From assembly GCA_018240785.1 (NCBI GenBank), contig JAFEFC010000009.1, positions 1-63,673 on the forward strand: a DNA stretch of 63,673 nucleotides, read 5' to 3'. Position 1 is the first letter of the stretch; each line of letters opens with the position of its first letter. A program made the translations under genes and the position numbers. Shown one piece after another: positions 9,566 to 18,300 of the stretch. The stretch is from Pseudomonadota bacterium (GTDB taxonomy: Bacteria; Pseudomonadota; Gammaproteobacteria; Burkholderiales; Rhodocyclaceae). A model generated the notes under the pieces. That model worked only from the letters and a program-made list of their open reading frames with translations. It made no database searches and was not told where the DNA came from.

Positions 9566-10213
9566 GTGGATTTTAGCCGGGATTTCATCGCACTCGCCTG
9601 TCGCAAGGGCGTCCTCCGCTTCGGTGCCTTCGTCACCAAGGCCGGGCGCAATTCGCCTTATTTCTTCAATGCGGGCCTGTTCGACGACGGCGAGTCGTTC
9701 CGCGAGCTGTGCGGTTTCTACGCGCGCTCCATCCGCGCGTCCGGCGTGGCCTGCGACATGCTGTTCGGGCCGGCGTACAAGGGCATTCCGCTGGTGGCGG
9801 GCACCGCCATCCGCCTGGCGGAGGACGGCGTGAACCTGCCGTTCGCCTTCAACCGCAAGGAAGCGAAGGACCATGGCGAGGGCGGCACCCTGATCGGCGC
9901 GCCGCTGGCTGGCCGCGTGCTGATCCTCGACGACGTCATCTCTGCGGGCACCTCGGTGCGCGAATCGGTCGACATCATCCGCGCCGCGGGCGCCACCCCG
10001 GCAGGCGTGGTGATCGCGCTGGATCGCATGGAGCGCGGCAAGGGGACGCTGTCGGCGGTGCAGGAAGTGGCAGAAACCTTCGGCATTCCAGTCATCGCCG
10101 TCGCAACGCTCGAGGACCTGATCTCCTTCCTGGCCGACAGCCCGGAGCTCGCCGCCAACCTCGACGCAGTGAAGGCCTATCGGGAAACCTATGGGATCGC
10201 GTCGACTCGCTGA
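9566..10213 (+). CDS. pyrE: Orotate phosphoribosyltransferase
   Basis: 215 residues. It adds phosphoribose from PRPP to orotate in UMP synthesis. The PRPP motif [13 protein letters not shown] lies near residues 114-126, and the substrate loop [21 protein letters not shown] near residues 17-37 contains the conserved FTLKSGR-like segment. The start is a GTG at 9566 giving [11 protein letters not shown], which matches the family length; no strong ribosome site precedes it. Its 3' end overlaps the next gene by 23 nt. Confidence 0.93.
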   Translation: MDFSRDFIALACRKGVLRFGAFVTKAGRNSPYFFNAGLFDDGESFRELCGFYARSIRASGVACDMLFGPAYKGIPLVAGTAIRLAEDGVNLPFAFNRKEAKDHGEGGTLIGAPLAGRVLILDDVISAGTSVRESVDIIRAAGATPAGVVIALDRMERGKGTLSAVQEVAETFGIPVIAVATLEDLISFLADSPELAANLDAVKAYRETYGIASTR

Positions 10214-10859
10214 CTTCGCGCTTGCCGCAGGCCTCATCCTGCCGCTTGGCTGGGCCCTGCCGGCCGCCGCGCAGGTGACGGCGAAGAGCATCTACTGCTG
10301 CGAAGTGGGCGGTCAGCCGATCTGTGGCGACGTGCTGCCGCCGGCCTGCTATGGCCGCGGGTACCGCGAGCTCAGCCCGCAGGGCACGATCCGGCGCGAA
10401 GTGCAGGCGCCGCTCTCGGCAGACGAAGTCGCGCGGCGCGAGGATGAATTGCGCCGTCGGCGGCTGGCCGACGCCGAGGCGCTCAAGCAGCAGCGCATCG
10501 ACCGCGCCCTGCTCGAGACCTATCGCAGCCTGGACGATCTGGACGCGCGGCGCGGCCGGGCGCTCGCCGAGCTCGACCACTCCATCGAAACCCTGCGCCA
10601 GCGCGAAGCCGATCTCATTCAACGCCAGCGTGAGCTGATCCGCGAGTCCTCGCTGAGCGACTCGCGCCAGGGGCGGCAGGACATCGCCGAGGACATCCGC
10701 AGCCTCGACAGCGAGATCGTCGCGCAGCGCACGGTCATCGACGTCAAGCAGCGCGAGCGCGAGGCGGTGCGAAGCCGCTTCGAGGAGGATCGGCGCCGCT
10801 ATGTGGAATTGACCCAGCCGTCGCCGCGCTCGGCGACGCCACAGCCGATGCGGCGCTGA
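10191..10859 (+). CDS. Periplasmic coiled-coil protein, DUF4124-like N-terminus
   Basis: 222 residues with a signal peptide ([22 protein letters not shown]), then a small cysteine-containing region ([34 protein letters not shown] in outline) like the DUF4124 family. A long, highly charged coiled coil covers roughly residues 75-205. It is likely periplasmic or envelope-associated with unknown function. The start overlaps the pyrE 3' end by 23 nt, suggesting translational coupling. Family assignment is tentative. Confidence 0.7.
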   Translation: MGSRRLADFALAAGLILPLGWALPAAAQVTAKSIYCCEVGGQPICGDVLPPACYGRGYRELSPQGTIRREVQAPLSADEVARREDELRRRRLADAEALKQQRIDRALLETYRSLDDLDARRGRALAELDHSIETLRQREADLIQRQRELIRESSLSDSRQGRQDIAEDIRSLDSEIVAQRTVIDVKQREREAVRSRFEEDRRRYVELTQPSPRSATPQPMRR

Positions 10860-10927
10860 TCGGCCACTACAGCGCCGGTTGCCGCCCGCTGCGGCATCCA
10901 TCCAGAGCCCATTTGCGGAATCGATCG

Positions 10928-13015
10928 ATGAGCATTGCATCGCAAGGCGTGGTCCGCGCCGCCTGCCCGCACGACTGTCCCGACACCTGCGCGATGGAAG
11001 TCACCGTGGCCGACGGCCGCGCGGTGAGGATCCGCGGCGCGGCCGACATGCCCTTCACCAACGGCGCGCTGTGCACCAAGGTCGCGCACTATCTCGATCG
11101 CGTGTATTCCGACCAGCGCCTGCTGCATCCGATGAAACGTGTCGGCCGCAAGGGCGAGGGGCGCTTCGAGCGCATCTCGTGGGACGAGGCGCTCGACACC
11201 ATTGCCGCCAGGTTCCGCGACATTGCCGCCGATGATCCGCGCGCCATCCTGCCCTACAGCTATGCCGGCACCATGGGCCTGGTGCAAGGCGAGAGCCTGG
11301 ACCGGCGCTTCTTCCATCGCCTGGGCGCATCGCTCCTCGACCGCACGATCTGCGCCTCGGCCGGCGCGCTGGGCTGGAAAGCGACGATGGGCGCGTCCAT
11401 CGGTACCGACCCCGAGGCAGTGATCGATGCGAAGCTGATCCTGATCTGGGGCGGCAACCCGGTGGTGTCGAACCTGCACGGCTGGCGTTACCTGCAGGAA
11501 GCGAAGCGGCGCGGAGCGAAGCTGGTGTGCATCGATCCGCGCCGCTCGGAAACCGCGGCGAAGTGCGACGTGCATCTGGCGCCGTGGCCGGGAACGGACG
11601 GTGCGCTCGCATTGGCGATGATGCAGGTGTTGATTGCCGACGACCTGCTCGATCACGACTACATTGCCCGCTACACGACCGGGTTCTCCCAGCTCGCCGA
11701 GCGGGTGCGCGGCTGCACGCCGGAATGGGCCGCAGCGCTGACCGGCCTGCCGGCCGACGTCATCCGCGACCTGGCGCGCGAATATGGTGAATGCCGCGGT
11801 GCGGCCAGGCCCTCGCTGATCCGGCTCAACTACGGTCTCAACCGCTGCGCCGGCGGTGGCATGGCGGTGCGCAACATCGCCTGCCTGCCGGCGCTGACCG
11901 GCGCCTGGCGCCACCCGGCAGGCGGTGCGCTGCTATCGACCTCGGGCAATTTCCCCATCGACCACAAGGCGCTGCAGCGCCCCGACCTGTATCCGCGGCA
12001 GGAAGGCCGTTCGCCGCGCACCATCAACATGGCCTTCATCGGCGACGCACTGCTCGAGGCAAAGGATCCGCCGATCCGCGCGCTCTACGTCTACAACTCC
12101 AACCCGGTCGCGGTGGCGCCCGACAGCAACCGGGTGAAGGCAGGCTTCGCGCGTGAGGATCTGTTCTGCGTGGTGCACGAGCTGTTCCAGACCGACACCG
12201 CGGATTACGCCGACATCCTGCTGCCGGCCACCAGCCAGCTCGAGCACCGCGACGTGCATGGCACCTACGGTCATCTGTACGCGGTCGCCAACTTTCGGGC
12301 GATCGCCCCGCTCGGCGAAGCCAAGCCGAACACCGAAGTCTTCCGCCTACTCGCCGCGCGCATGGGGTTCACCGAGCCGGCCTTGTCCGAGTCGGACGAG
12401 CAACTCGCCGCGGCGGCCTTCCGCCTGGGCGATCGCCGCGCTCTCGGCGTGACGCCGGCGGCGCTGGCGCAGCGTGGCTGGGGGCGGCTCAACCTGCCGC
12501 GGCACTTCGCGCCCTTCGCCGAAGGCAATTTCCCGACGCCCTCGGGCAAGTGCGAATTTCATTCCAGCCTGCTTGCCGCAATGGGACAGGATCCGTTGCC
12601 GGCCTGGCATCCGCCCGCCGAGTCACCGGTCAGCAACCCGGCGCTGGCGGCGCGTTACCCGCTGGCGCTGATCACGCCGCCGGCGCGCAACTTCCTCAAC
12701 ACCAGCTTCGCCAACCTGCCGCGCTTTCGCGACGCGGAAGGAGGGCCGAAGTTGCAGATCCATCCGGATGATGCGGCGGCGCGCGGCATCGCCGACGGCG
12801 CGCGGCTGCGCATCCACAACGACCGCGGCGAGTTCCATGCGCGGGCGGAAGTCACCGGCGACGTGCGTCGTGGCGTGGTGGTGAGCCCTTCGGTGTGGTG
12901 GCAGAAGTTCTCCGGCGACGGCAACAACGCCAACGCGGTGACGTCGTCCGCGCCGACCGACATGGGCGGCGGGCCGATCTTCTACGACTGCCTGGTCGAG
13001 GTCGCGCGCGCATGA
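10928..13015 (+). CDS. Molybdopterin-dependent oxidoreductase with [4Fe-4S] cluster
   Basis: 695 residues, a soluble member of the DMSO reductase superfamily. Cys13, Cys17, Cys21 and Cys49 (CPHDCPDTC...NGALC) are placed to hold an N-terminal [4Fe-4S] cluster. The molybdopterin domains follow (LIWGGNPVVSNLHGWR, YVYNSNPVAVAPD), then a C-terminal dinucleotide-binding domain. No Tat signal is visible at the N-terminus, so it is probably cytoplasmic. Substrate is unknown; similar enzymes are loosely annotated as formate dehydrogenase- or nitrate reductase-like. Its stop overlaps the sirtuin start (ATGA), so the two are coupled. Confidence 0.88.
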   Translation: MSIASQGVVRAACPHDCPDTCAMEVTVADGRAVRIRGAADMPFTNGALCTKVAHYLDRVYSDQRLLHPMKRVGRKGEGRFERISWDEALDTIAARFRDIAADDPRAILPYSYAGTMGLVQGESLDRRFFHRLGASLLDRTICASAGALGWKATMGASIGTDPEAVIDAKLILIWGGNPVVSNLHGWRYLQEAKRRGAKLVCIDPRRSETAAKCDVHLAPWPGTDGALALAMMQVLIADDLLDHDYIARYTTGFSQLAERVRGCTPEWAAALTGLPADVIRDLAREYGECRGAARPSLIRLNYGLNRCAGGGMAVRNIACLPALTGAWRHPAGGALLSTSGNFPIDHKALQRPDLYPRQEGRSPRTINMAFIGDALLEAKDPPIRALYVYNSNPVAVAPDSNRVKAGFAREDLFCVVHELFQTDTADYADILLPATSQLEHRDVHGTYGHLYAVANFRAIAPLGEAKPNTEVFRLLAARMGFTEPALSESDEQLAAAAFRLGDRRALGVTPAALAQRGWGRLNLPRHFAPFAEGNFPTPSGKCEFHSSLLAAMGQDPLPAWHPPAESPVSNPALAARYPLALITPPARNFLNTSFANLPRFRDAEGGPKLQIHPDDAAARGIADGARLRIHNDRGEFHARAEVTGDVRRGVVVSPSVWWQKFSGDGNNANAVTSSAPTDMGGGPIFYDCLVEVARA

Positions 13016-13794
13016 GGGACGAGGCGCAACTGCGCGCCGCGGCGGCGCTGCTGGCCGATGCGCGGCGCATCCTGTTCATCACCGGCGCCGGCATCTCGGC
13101 GGACTCCGGCCTGCCGACCTACCGCGGCATCGGCGGCCTCTACCATGAGCGTCTCACCGACGAAGGCCTGACGATCGAGCAGGCGCTGTCCGGCCAGATG
13201 ATGCAAGCGCATCCCGAGGTCACCTGGAAATACCTGGCCGAGATCGAGGGGAACTGCCGTGGCGCGCGGCCCAACATCGCGCACGACATCATCGCCGCGC
13301 TGGAGCGCGAAAAGCCCGGCACCTGGGTGCTGACGCAGAACGTGGACAGCCTTCACCACCTCGCCGGCTCGCGCAACCTGATCGAGATCCACGGCAGTCT
13401 GCACCGCCTGCGCTGCACCGAATGCCCGCATTCGCGCAGCATCCCCGACTTCGCCGGCATGCAGATCCCGCCGCTGTGCCCGGCCTGCGGCGGCGTCATG
13501 CGTCCCAATGTGGTCCTGTTCGGCGAGGAACTGCCCGCGCGTGGCATCGAGCGCCTCGAAGGCATCCTCGCCAACGGTCTGGACGTCGTCGTGTCCATCG
13601 GCACCACCAGCGTCTTCCCCTACATCGCCGGCCCGGTCGTGTGGGCGCGGCGCACCGGCGTCCCCACCATCGAGATCAATCCCGGGGTGACCGACGTCAG
13701 CCACATCGTCACCCACCACCTGCGCATGCGCGCCGCCGACGCGCTGCCGGAGCTGTGGCGGCGCATGCATCCGCCGGAGCCGGCGGAGGATTGA
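13012..13794 (+). CDS. Sir2-family NAD-dependent protein deacetylase
   Basis: 260 residues. It has the NAD-binding GAGISADSGLPTYRG at about 25-39, TQNVD at 108-112, the catalytic histidine in IHGS near 127, and a zinc ribbon of Cys135, Cys138, Cys156 and Cys159. MRPNVVLFGE follows. It removes acyl groups from lysines using NAD+. It resembles CobB-type bacterial sirtuins. Coupling to the molybdoenzyme gene suggests, but does not prove, that this enzyme or its pathway is a target. Confidence 0.9.
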   Translation: MRDEAQLRAAAALLADARRILFITGAGISADSGLPTYRGIGGLYHERLTDEGLTIEQALSGQMMQAHPEVTWKYLAEIEGNCRGARPNIAHDIIAALEREKPGTWVLTQNVDSLHHLAGSRNLIEIHGSLHRLRCTECPHSRSIPDFAGMQIPPLCPACGGVMRPNVVLFGEELPARGIERLEGILANGLDVVVSIGTTSVFPYIAGPVVWARRTGVPTIEINPGVTDVSHIVTHHLRMRAADALPELWRRMHPPEPAED

Positions 13795-13870
13795 GGCGGC
13801 ACTGCCGGGGCAGTCGCCAAGGACGGGCGCTATACTTCGTGCATCCAATCCGCAACACAGGCAGGCGACC

Positions 13871-14473
13871 ATGCAGATCAACGCGGTACGCGATACGCCG
13901 ACCGACCCCGCGCAGGTTCCGACCCTGCATCGCTGGTCGGTGGCGGACTTTTACCGGATGGCGGAAACGGGCCTCATCCGTGAGCGCGATCGGATGGAAC
14001 TGATCGAGGGAGAACTCATCGATATGGCACCGATCGGCAGTAGGCACGCCTACCAGGTGGATCGACTGGTCGAGCTGATCTATGCGGCACGCGCGCAATG
14101 TATGCTGCCGTTCATGTTGCGTTGTCAGGGCCCGGTTCGGCTATCGACATGGTCCGAGCCCCTGCCCGACATCGCCTTGATCAGGCCAGGCAATTACTCG
14201 ACGGCGCACCCCGGGCCCAACGACGTGCTGCTGATCATCGAGGTGGCCGATTCCACGCTGAAATATGACCGTGACGTCAAGCTGGCGCTGTATGCGCGGC
14301 ACGACATCCCCGAGGTCTGGCTGATCGACCTTCAACAAGACCTCCTCACCCAGTATCGCGATCCGACCCCGCAAGGCTACCGCCGCAGTTGCGTGGCGGC
14401 CGCGTCCGACGTCGTCGAGCCGGCGGCGTTGCCGGGGTTATGCGTCAAGCTTTCGGAGCTCTTCGCCGGGTAG
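13871..14473 (+). CDS. Uma2 (DUF820) family putative PD-(D/E)XK nuclease
   Basis: 200 residues. The family pattern is clear: an N-terminal tRWSVADFYRMAETGLI helix, RMELIEGELIDMAPIGSRHAYQVDRL, then EPLPDIALIRP, LLIIEVADSTLKYDRDVKLALYARHDIPEVWLID and a C-terminal strand region. The D-x(n)-E-V core (PDIAL...IIEVADST...K) is the nuclease-like active site. Uma2 genes are numerous in cyanobacteria and scattered elsewhere, often mobile; their function is poorly known. It marks the start of an accessory-looking stretch. Confidence 0.88.
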   Translation: MQINAVRDTPTDPAQVPTLHRWSVADFYRMAETGLIRERDRMELIEGELIDMAPIGSRHAYQVDRLVELIYAARAQCMLPFMLRCQGPVRLSTWSEPLPDIALIRPGNYSTAHPGPNDVLLIIEVADSTLKYDRDVKLALYARHDIPEVWLIDLQQDLLTQYRDPTPQGYRRSCVAAASDVVEPAALPGLCVKLSELFAG

Positions 14474-14475
14474 TG

Positions 14476-14498
14476 GCGCGCGATCGAACTCCGCGCGC
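14476..14498 (+). terminator. Hairpin after the Uma2 gene
   Basis: GCGCGCG and CGCGCGC form a 7-bp stem with a 9-nt loop, starting 3 nt after the stop codon. It is a likely transcription end; no T tract follows. Confidence 0.45.
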
Positions 14499-14542
14499 TA
14501 CTTCAGCGTTCGTCGCTGATCCGGCAGTACAAGGAAAGAGTG

Positions 14543-14578
14543 GGCACGGGGCCGCCCCCGAAGGTGGACGTCCGTGCC
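14543..14578 (-). terminator. Hairpin after the PEP-CTERM gene
   Basis: On the minus strand GGCACGG and CCGTGCC form a 7-bp stem directly after the stop codon, with a 22-nt loop and a pyrimidine-rich CACTCTTTCC tail. It is a possible terminator. Confidence 0.4.
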
Positions 14579-14580
14579 GC

Positions 14581-15273
14581 TCAGGTCTTGTCGGGTGAAC
14601 GGCGGCGCATGACCGATGCAAGGCCCAGGCCAGCCAGCCCGATCAAGGCCAGCGTTCCAGGTTCAGGGACCGACTGTTGTTCCCGGCCCCGAATCTGGAT
14701 GGCGAGGTCGCTTGAGAGGTCGTTGCCTGCATCGGACACCCAGGTGCGATTAAGGTTCTGGTCATACTCCGCCAGGAAGCTGTGGCCATCCCCTGCGGCG
14801 CCGGCGGCCCAGGACCAGGCGAGATCCGGATCATCGTTCCAGATGAAGAGAAAGTGCTCGCCGGCATTCAGGTCGCGACCAGCCGATAGGACCAGGTCGA
14901 ACCGGAATACATCGCTGCCGCTGCTATCTTGACCGTCGCTGCTCCCTCGGTTGAGGCTACCCGAGAGGATGCTCGACCCTTGGACAAGCCCCCCGAGCGA
15001 ATCGGCAAGGCTGACATTCCAGCCGGAGGTTGATTCGGCCGTCGACCACCAGGAAATCGATGTCACGACCGAATTGCTTCCCAGGGAGAAGGATTCCGCA
15101 CTCTCCAGCCCACCACTTATTGAAACGAGGAAGCTGTTGTTTCCGGATGTGAATCCTTGTTCGAGCAATACGGAATCGAGACCGTTTGCTCCGGCATAGC
15201 TTGTCGCGAGTGCCACACCAGCGGAGAGAAGGCCGGTCGCGATGCGACGACGGATTGACTGAGTTGCATGCAT
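14581..15273 (-). CDS. PEP-CTERM sorting domain protein
   Basis: 230 residues with a signal peptide (IRRRIATGLLSAGVALATSYAG) and a C-terminal PEP-CTERM anchor: VPEPGTLALIGLAGLGLASVMRRR followed by six residues. The body (about 30-200) is rich in Ser, Gly and Asn, with no recognised enzyme motif. Such proteins are cut and exported to the surface by exosortase (EpsH) in bacteria that make exopolysaccharide; no exosortase is in this window. The start at 15273 has AGGGGAT 6 nt before it; longer in-frame starts have no such site. It lies 126 nt downstream of the giant RTX gene on the same strand. Confidence 0.88.
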   Translation of the reverse strand: MHATQSIRRRIATGLLSAGVALATSYAGANGLDSVLLEQGFTSGNNSFLVSISGGLESAESFSLGSNSVVTSISWWSTAESTSGWNVSLADSLGGLVQGSSILSGSLNRGSSDGQDSSGSDVFRFDLVLSAGRDLNAGEHFLFIWNDDPDLAWSWAAGAAGDGHSFLAEYDQNLNRTWVSDAGNDLSSDLAIQIRGREQQSVPEPGTLALIGLAGLGLASVMRRRSPDKT

Positions 15274-15309
15274 TTCAGATCCCCTGATGGATAAGGCAGT
15301 CAATGGGAG

Positions 15310-15342
15310 TGACGCAAGATTCGAGCCGTTGTTTGACGCAAG
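15310..15342. repeat. Direct repeat TGACGCAAG x2 between the RTX and PEP-CTERM genes
   Basis: The 9-mer TGACGCAAG occurs at 15310-15318 and again at 15334-15342, 24 bp start to start (CTTGCGTCA on the coding strand), upstream of the PEP-CTERM start at 15273. A related TTGCGCAA lies at 15355-15362. Spaced direct repeats of this size are the kind of site used by SARP regulators, one of which is encoded nearby, but binding is only a guess. Confidence 0.45.
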
Positions 15343-15399
15343 GTTATTCAAGGGCTTGCGCAACATCGACTGCCTCACTGTAAGAACTGTCGACACTGT

Positions 15400-18300
15400 T
15401 CAGATTACGGGTTGTGCCGCAACTCCGACCAACTCCAGTGGCGTCGGGAATTCGAACTCGACCCAATCCACCATGAAGTCGCTGCCATGCTGTTTGCCGA
15501 GTCCGTCGGTGAAACGGTCGGATGCAAAACCTCCTTCGGCACTCGCGTAGCCGCCATAGCTGAAAACATCGCCTTTGTAGAGGCCTGCGCTGAGCTCGAC
15601 AGCAACAAAGCCTGCATCACTCGTGAGAGAGAGCGTCTTGTTGCCGGTCGTAGAATCCGCGACAAAGGTCGATTCCCCAACGACGTTGCCATTCGCATCG
15701 AGCAGGCGCAGACGGCCTGCCTCGAAATACAGCGTCCCATCGTCGCTTGCATAGAGGCGCGACAGATCCACCGTTACTCCGGTTGCTTCTGCGCCGAGGT
15801 TGAAGCGCAGGCCTTCCGTGCCATCGATCTCCTGCTTGACAGCGCTCGTGAGCGCAGTCTGACCACTCACACCAAGATCGCCGTTGTAGATGTCCCCGCC
15901 TGCCAGCGTGCCGACGTTGAGCACGCCAAACTGCACCGCCGACCAGATGGGGGAGGCGCTCGACGCATCGGCCGTGTGCACGATTCCGCTCACCAACGGA
16001 TCGCTCCATGCCGTCGCAAACTGCGACACAGTGGTGACTCGCGTAGGGGCATCGCCGATGCGGATGGTTTCCGTGGTTTGCTCGACGTTGATGGTGAATT
16101 CGCCGCCGACCTCTGTGGTGCCGTCGGACACCGTGTAGCTCAGCACCTCGGAGCCAGTGAAGCCCGCATTCGGCGTGTAGGTGAAGGAGCCATTGGAGGC
16201 CAAGCTAAGAGTGCCGTTTGCTGCATCTTCGAAGCCCAGGACCTGCAACTGATCACCGTCAGCGTCCGTGTCGTTGGCGAGCAGCCCCGCGAGCGCAGCG
16301 ACATTCAGCGTGGTACCGGCGTCCGTCTTATAGCTCTCATTTGCGATGATGGGCGCGGCGTTCTCGACGTTGATGGTGAATTCGCCAGCGACCTGCGCGG
16401 TGCCGTCGGAGACCGTGTAGCTCAGCAACTCGGCGCCGGCGAAGCCCGCTTTCGGGGTGTAGGTGAAGGAGCCGTCGGTGCCGACATTAAGACTGCCGTT
16501 GGCCGGTGTTTCGAAGTTCAGAACCTGAAGCGGATCGCCGTCCGCGTCGGTGTCGTTGGCGAGCAGCCCAGCGAGCGTCGCAACATTAAGTGTGGTACCG
16601 GCGTGCACCGCGTAGGTCTCGTTTGCCACGACGGGCGGTGCATTGTCGTTCGCAAGGGTGACGCGGATCGATTTGCTGCCCGCGTTCTGATGGTAACCAT
16701 CCTCGTCGCCGAGTCCGACCGAGATGATGTAGTCACCCGGATTGGCGAAAACGTGCGCCACGCCGCCTGCCGTCGTGTAGACCTCCGGATCCGTTCCGTC
16801 GCCCCAATCCACGACATAGCCCTGAACCGTATCGAGGCCGGGGTCGGTCACCGCTGCCAGCGTCAAGCTGTAGCTCGTGTCCTCGTCTACGCTATTCAAC
16901 CCTTCAAGCGCGATCGTCGGTGCCACGTTGTTGACGACCACGACCTTGCTCGCAGTCGCGCTGGCGCCCTCGGCGTCGGTAACCGTGACGCTGATGGTCT
17001 TCTCGGTCGCGTTGAGGATGCCATCGGCGTCGTCGGCAAAGACGTGAGTCACCTGGCCGCCCAGCTGCGCCAAATCGGTGGCACTCAGGGTTTGGGGATC
17101 GCTCCCATCCCCCCAGTCGATGCTGTAGCTCAGCGTATCGTTGGCCGCTTCGGGGTCGATGGCGGAGAGCACGAGGCTGTAAGGCGCCCCCTCGTCGGTC
17201 GAGCCGGCGCCCGTCATCGAGATCAGCGGCGCGTCATTGACGCCGGAAATCGACAGGCTCGTTGTGGCCGCAGTGCTCAACACGCCATCACTGACCAGAT
17301 AGCTCAATTCGACAGGGCCACTGAAGCCTGCTGCCGGCGTAAAGAACCAGGTGCCGTCGTTGTTGTCCTGCAGGGCACCGTTGGCGACCGTCAGATTGAC
17401 CACGCTGAGGAAGTTGCCGTTCGGATCGCTCCAGCCGGTCAGCAAGTCCGTCGCATAGATTGTCACCTCCTGGCCTTCGAGGCCTGCGAGCGGGGCGGAC
17501 GTTCCGTCCCACACCGGTGCATCGTTCGGGGCGCTCGAAAGGTTCGCCAATTGAACCTCAGCCAGGTTGGCGAAGTCTGTTGCGCCCTCCAATGCCACAT
17601 TGACCTGGACAATGTGGTCAATGGTGTCCTGCGATTCGCTGCCGGCGAAGATCAGGCCCAGATGCGCCGGGTTGGCCAGGTTCAGCGGGGTCCCTTGTGG
17701 TGGATTGGCGATCGCTTCGGTCAGGGCCGCCAGCGCCGCGCCAGGATTGCCGGACAGTACCGCCATCGCCGCCACTTGCACCGCGATGGTCTGTACTTCG
17801 AGGGCCGTCGGGTCGGCACCGTGGGCGAGCGGATCGTAAGTCAGCAGGTCGATGCCGGCCGGGATGCCCAGCGCGTTGCTGACGGCGGCGCTTGCCTGCT
17901 GCAGCGTCGCGCCGGGCTGGGTCTCCAGATAGGTCTGGACCAGCGTGGTCAGCGGGTTGACGGTCGAGGCGCTGTTCGGCGCCTTCAACGTCAATAGGTT
18001 GGGCAGGCCGGTGTCGACGTTCGTGCCGCCGACAGCGATGATCGCTTCGGTCGCCGTATTGGTGAAATGGAACACGCCATTGGCGTCGGTTTCGCCGCCG
18101 CTGAACTCGTTCGGGTCGGCAATGCCGTCGCCGTCGCTGTCGAAGTAGATATCCGCGCCGCTGACATAACCGTCGGTCACCGTGATGCTGCGGATGGTGA
18201 TTCCGTCGATCGAGGGCGCGTAGTTCCCCGGCTTGAGATCGCTTTCCAGCGTGCCGTTGAGCCGGACCTTCGTGATCACGTTGCCGACGTTGCCTTGGTT

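Noticed and set aside
13871-14473. A restriction endonuclease of a restriction-modification system.
   Set aside because: Uma2 proteins share the nuclease fold, but there is no methyltransferase or specificity gene in the neighbourhood.
15412-17997. An 861-codon open frame on the plus strand opposite the C-terminal half of the giant RTX gene.
   Set aside because: No recognisable domain, composition typical of antisense translation, and the minus-strand frame has clear Ig, PKD and cadherin-like domains.
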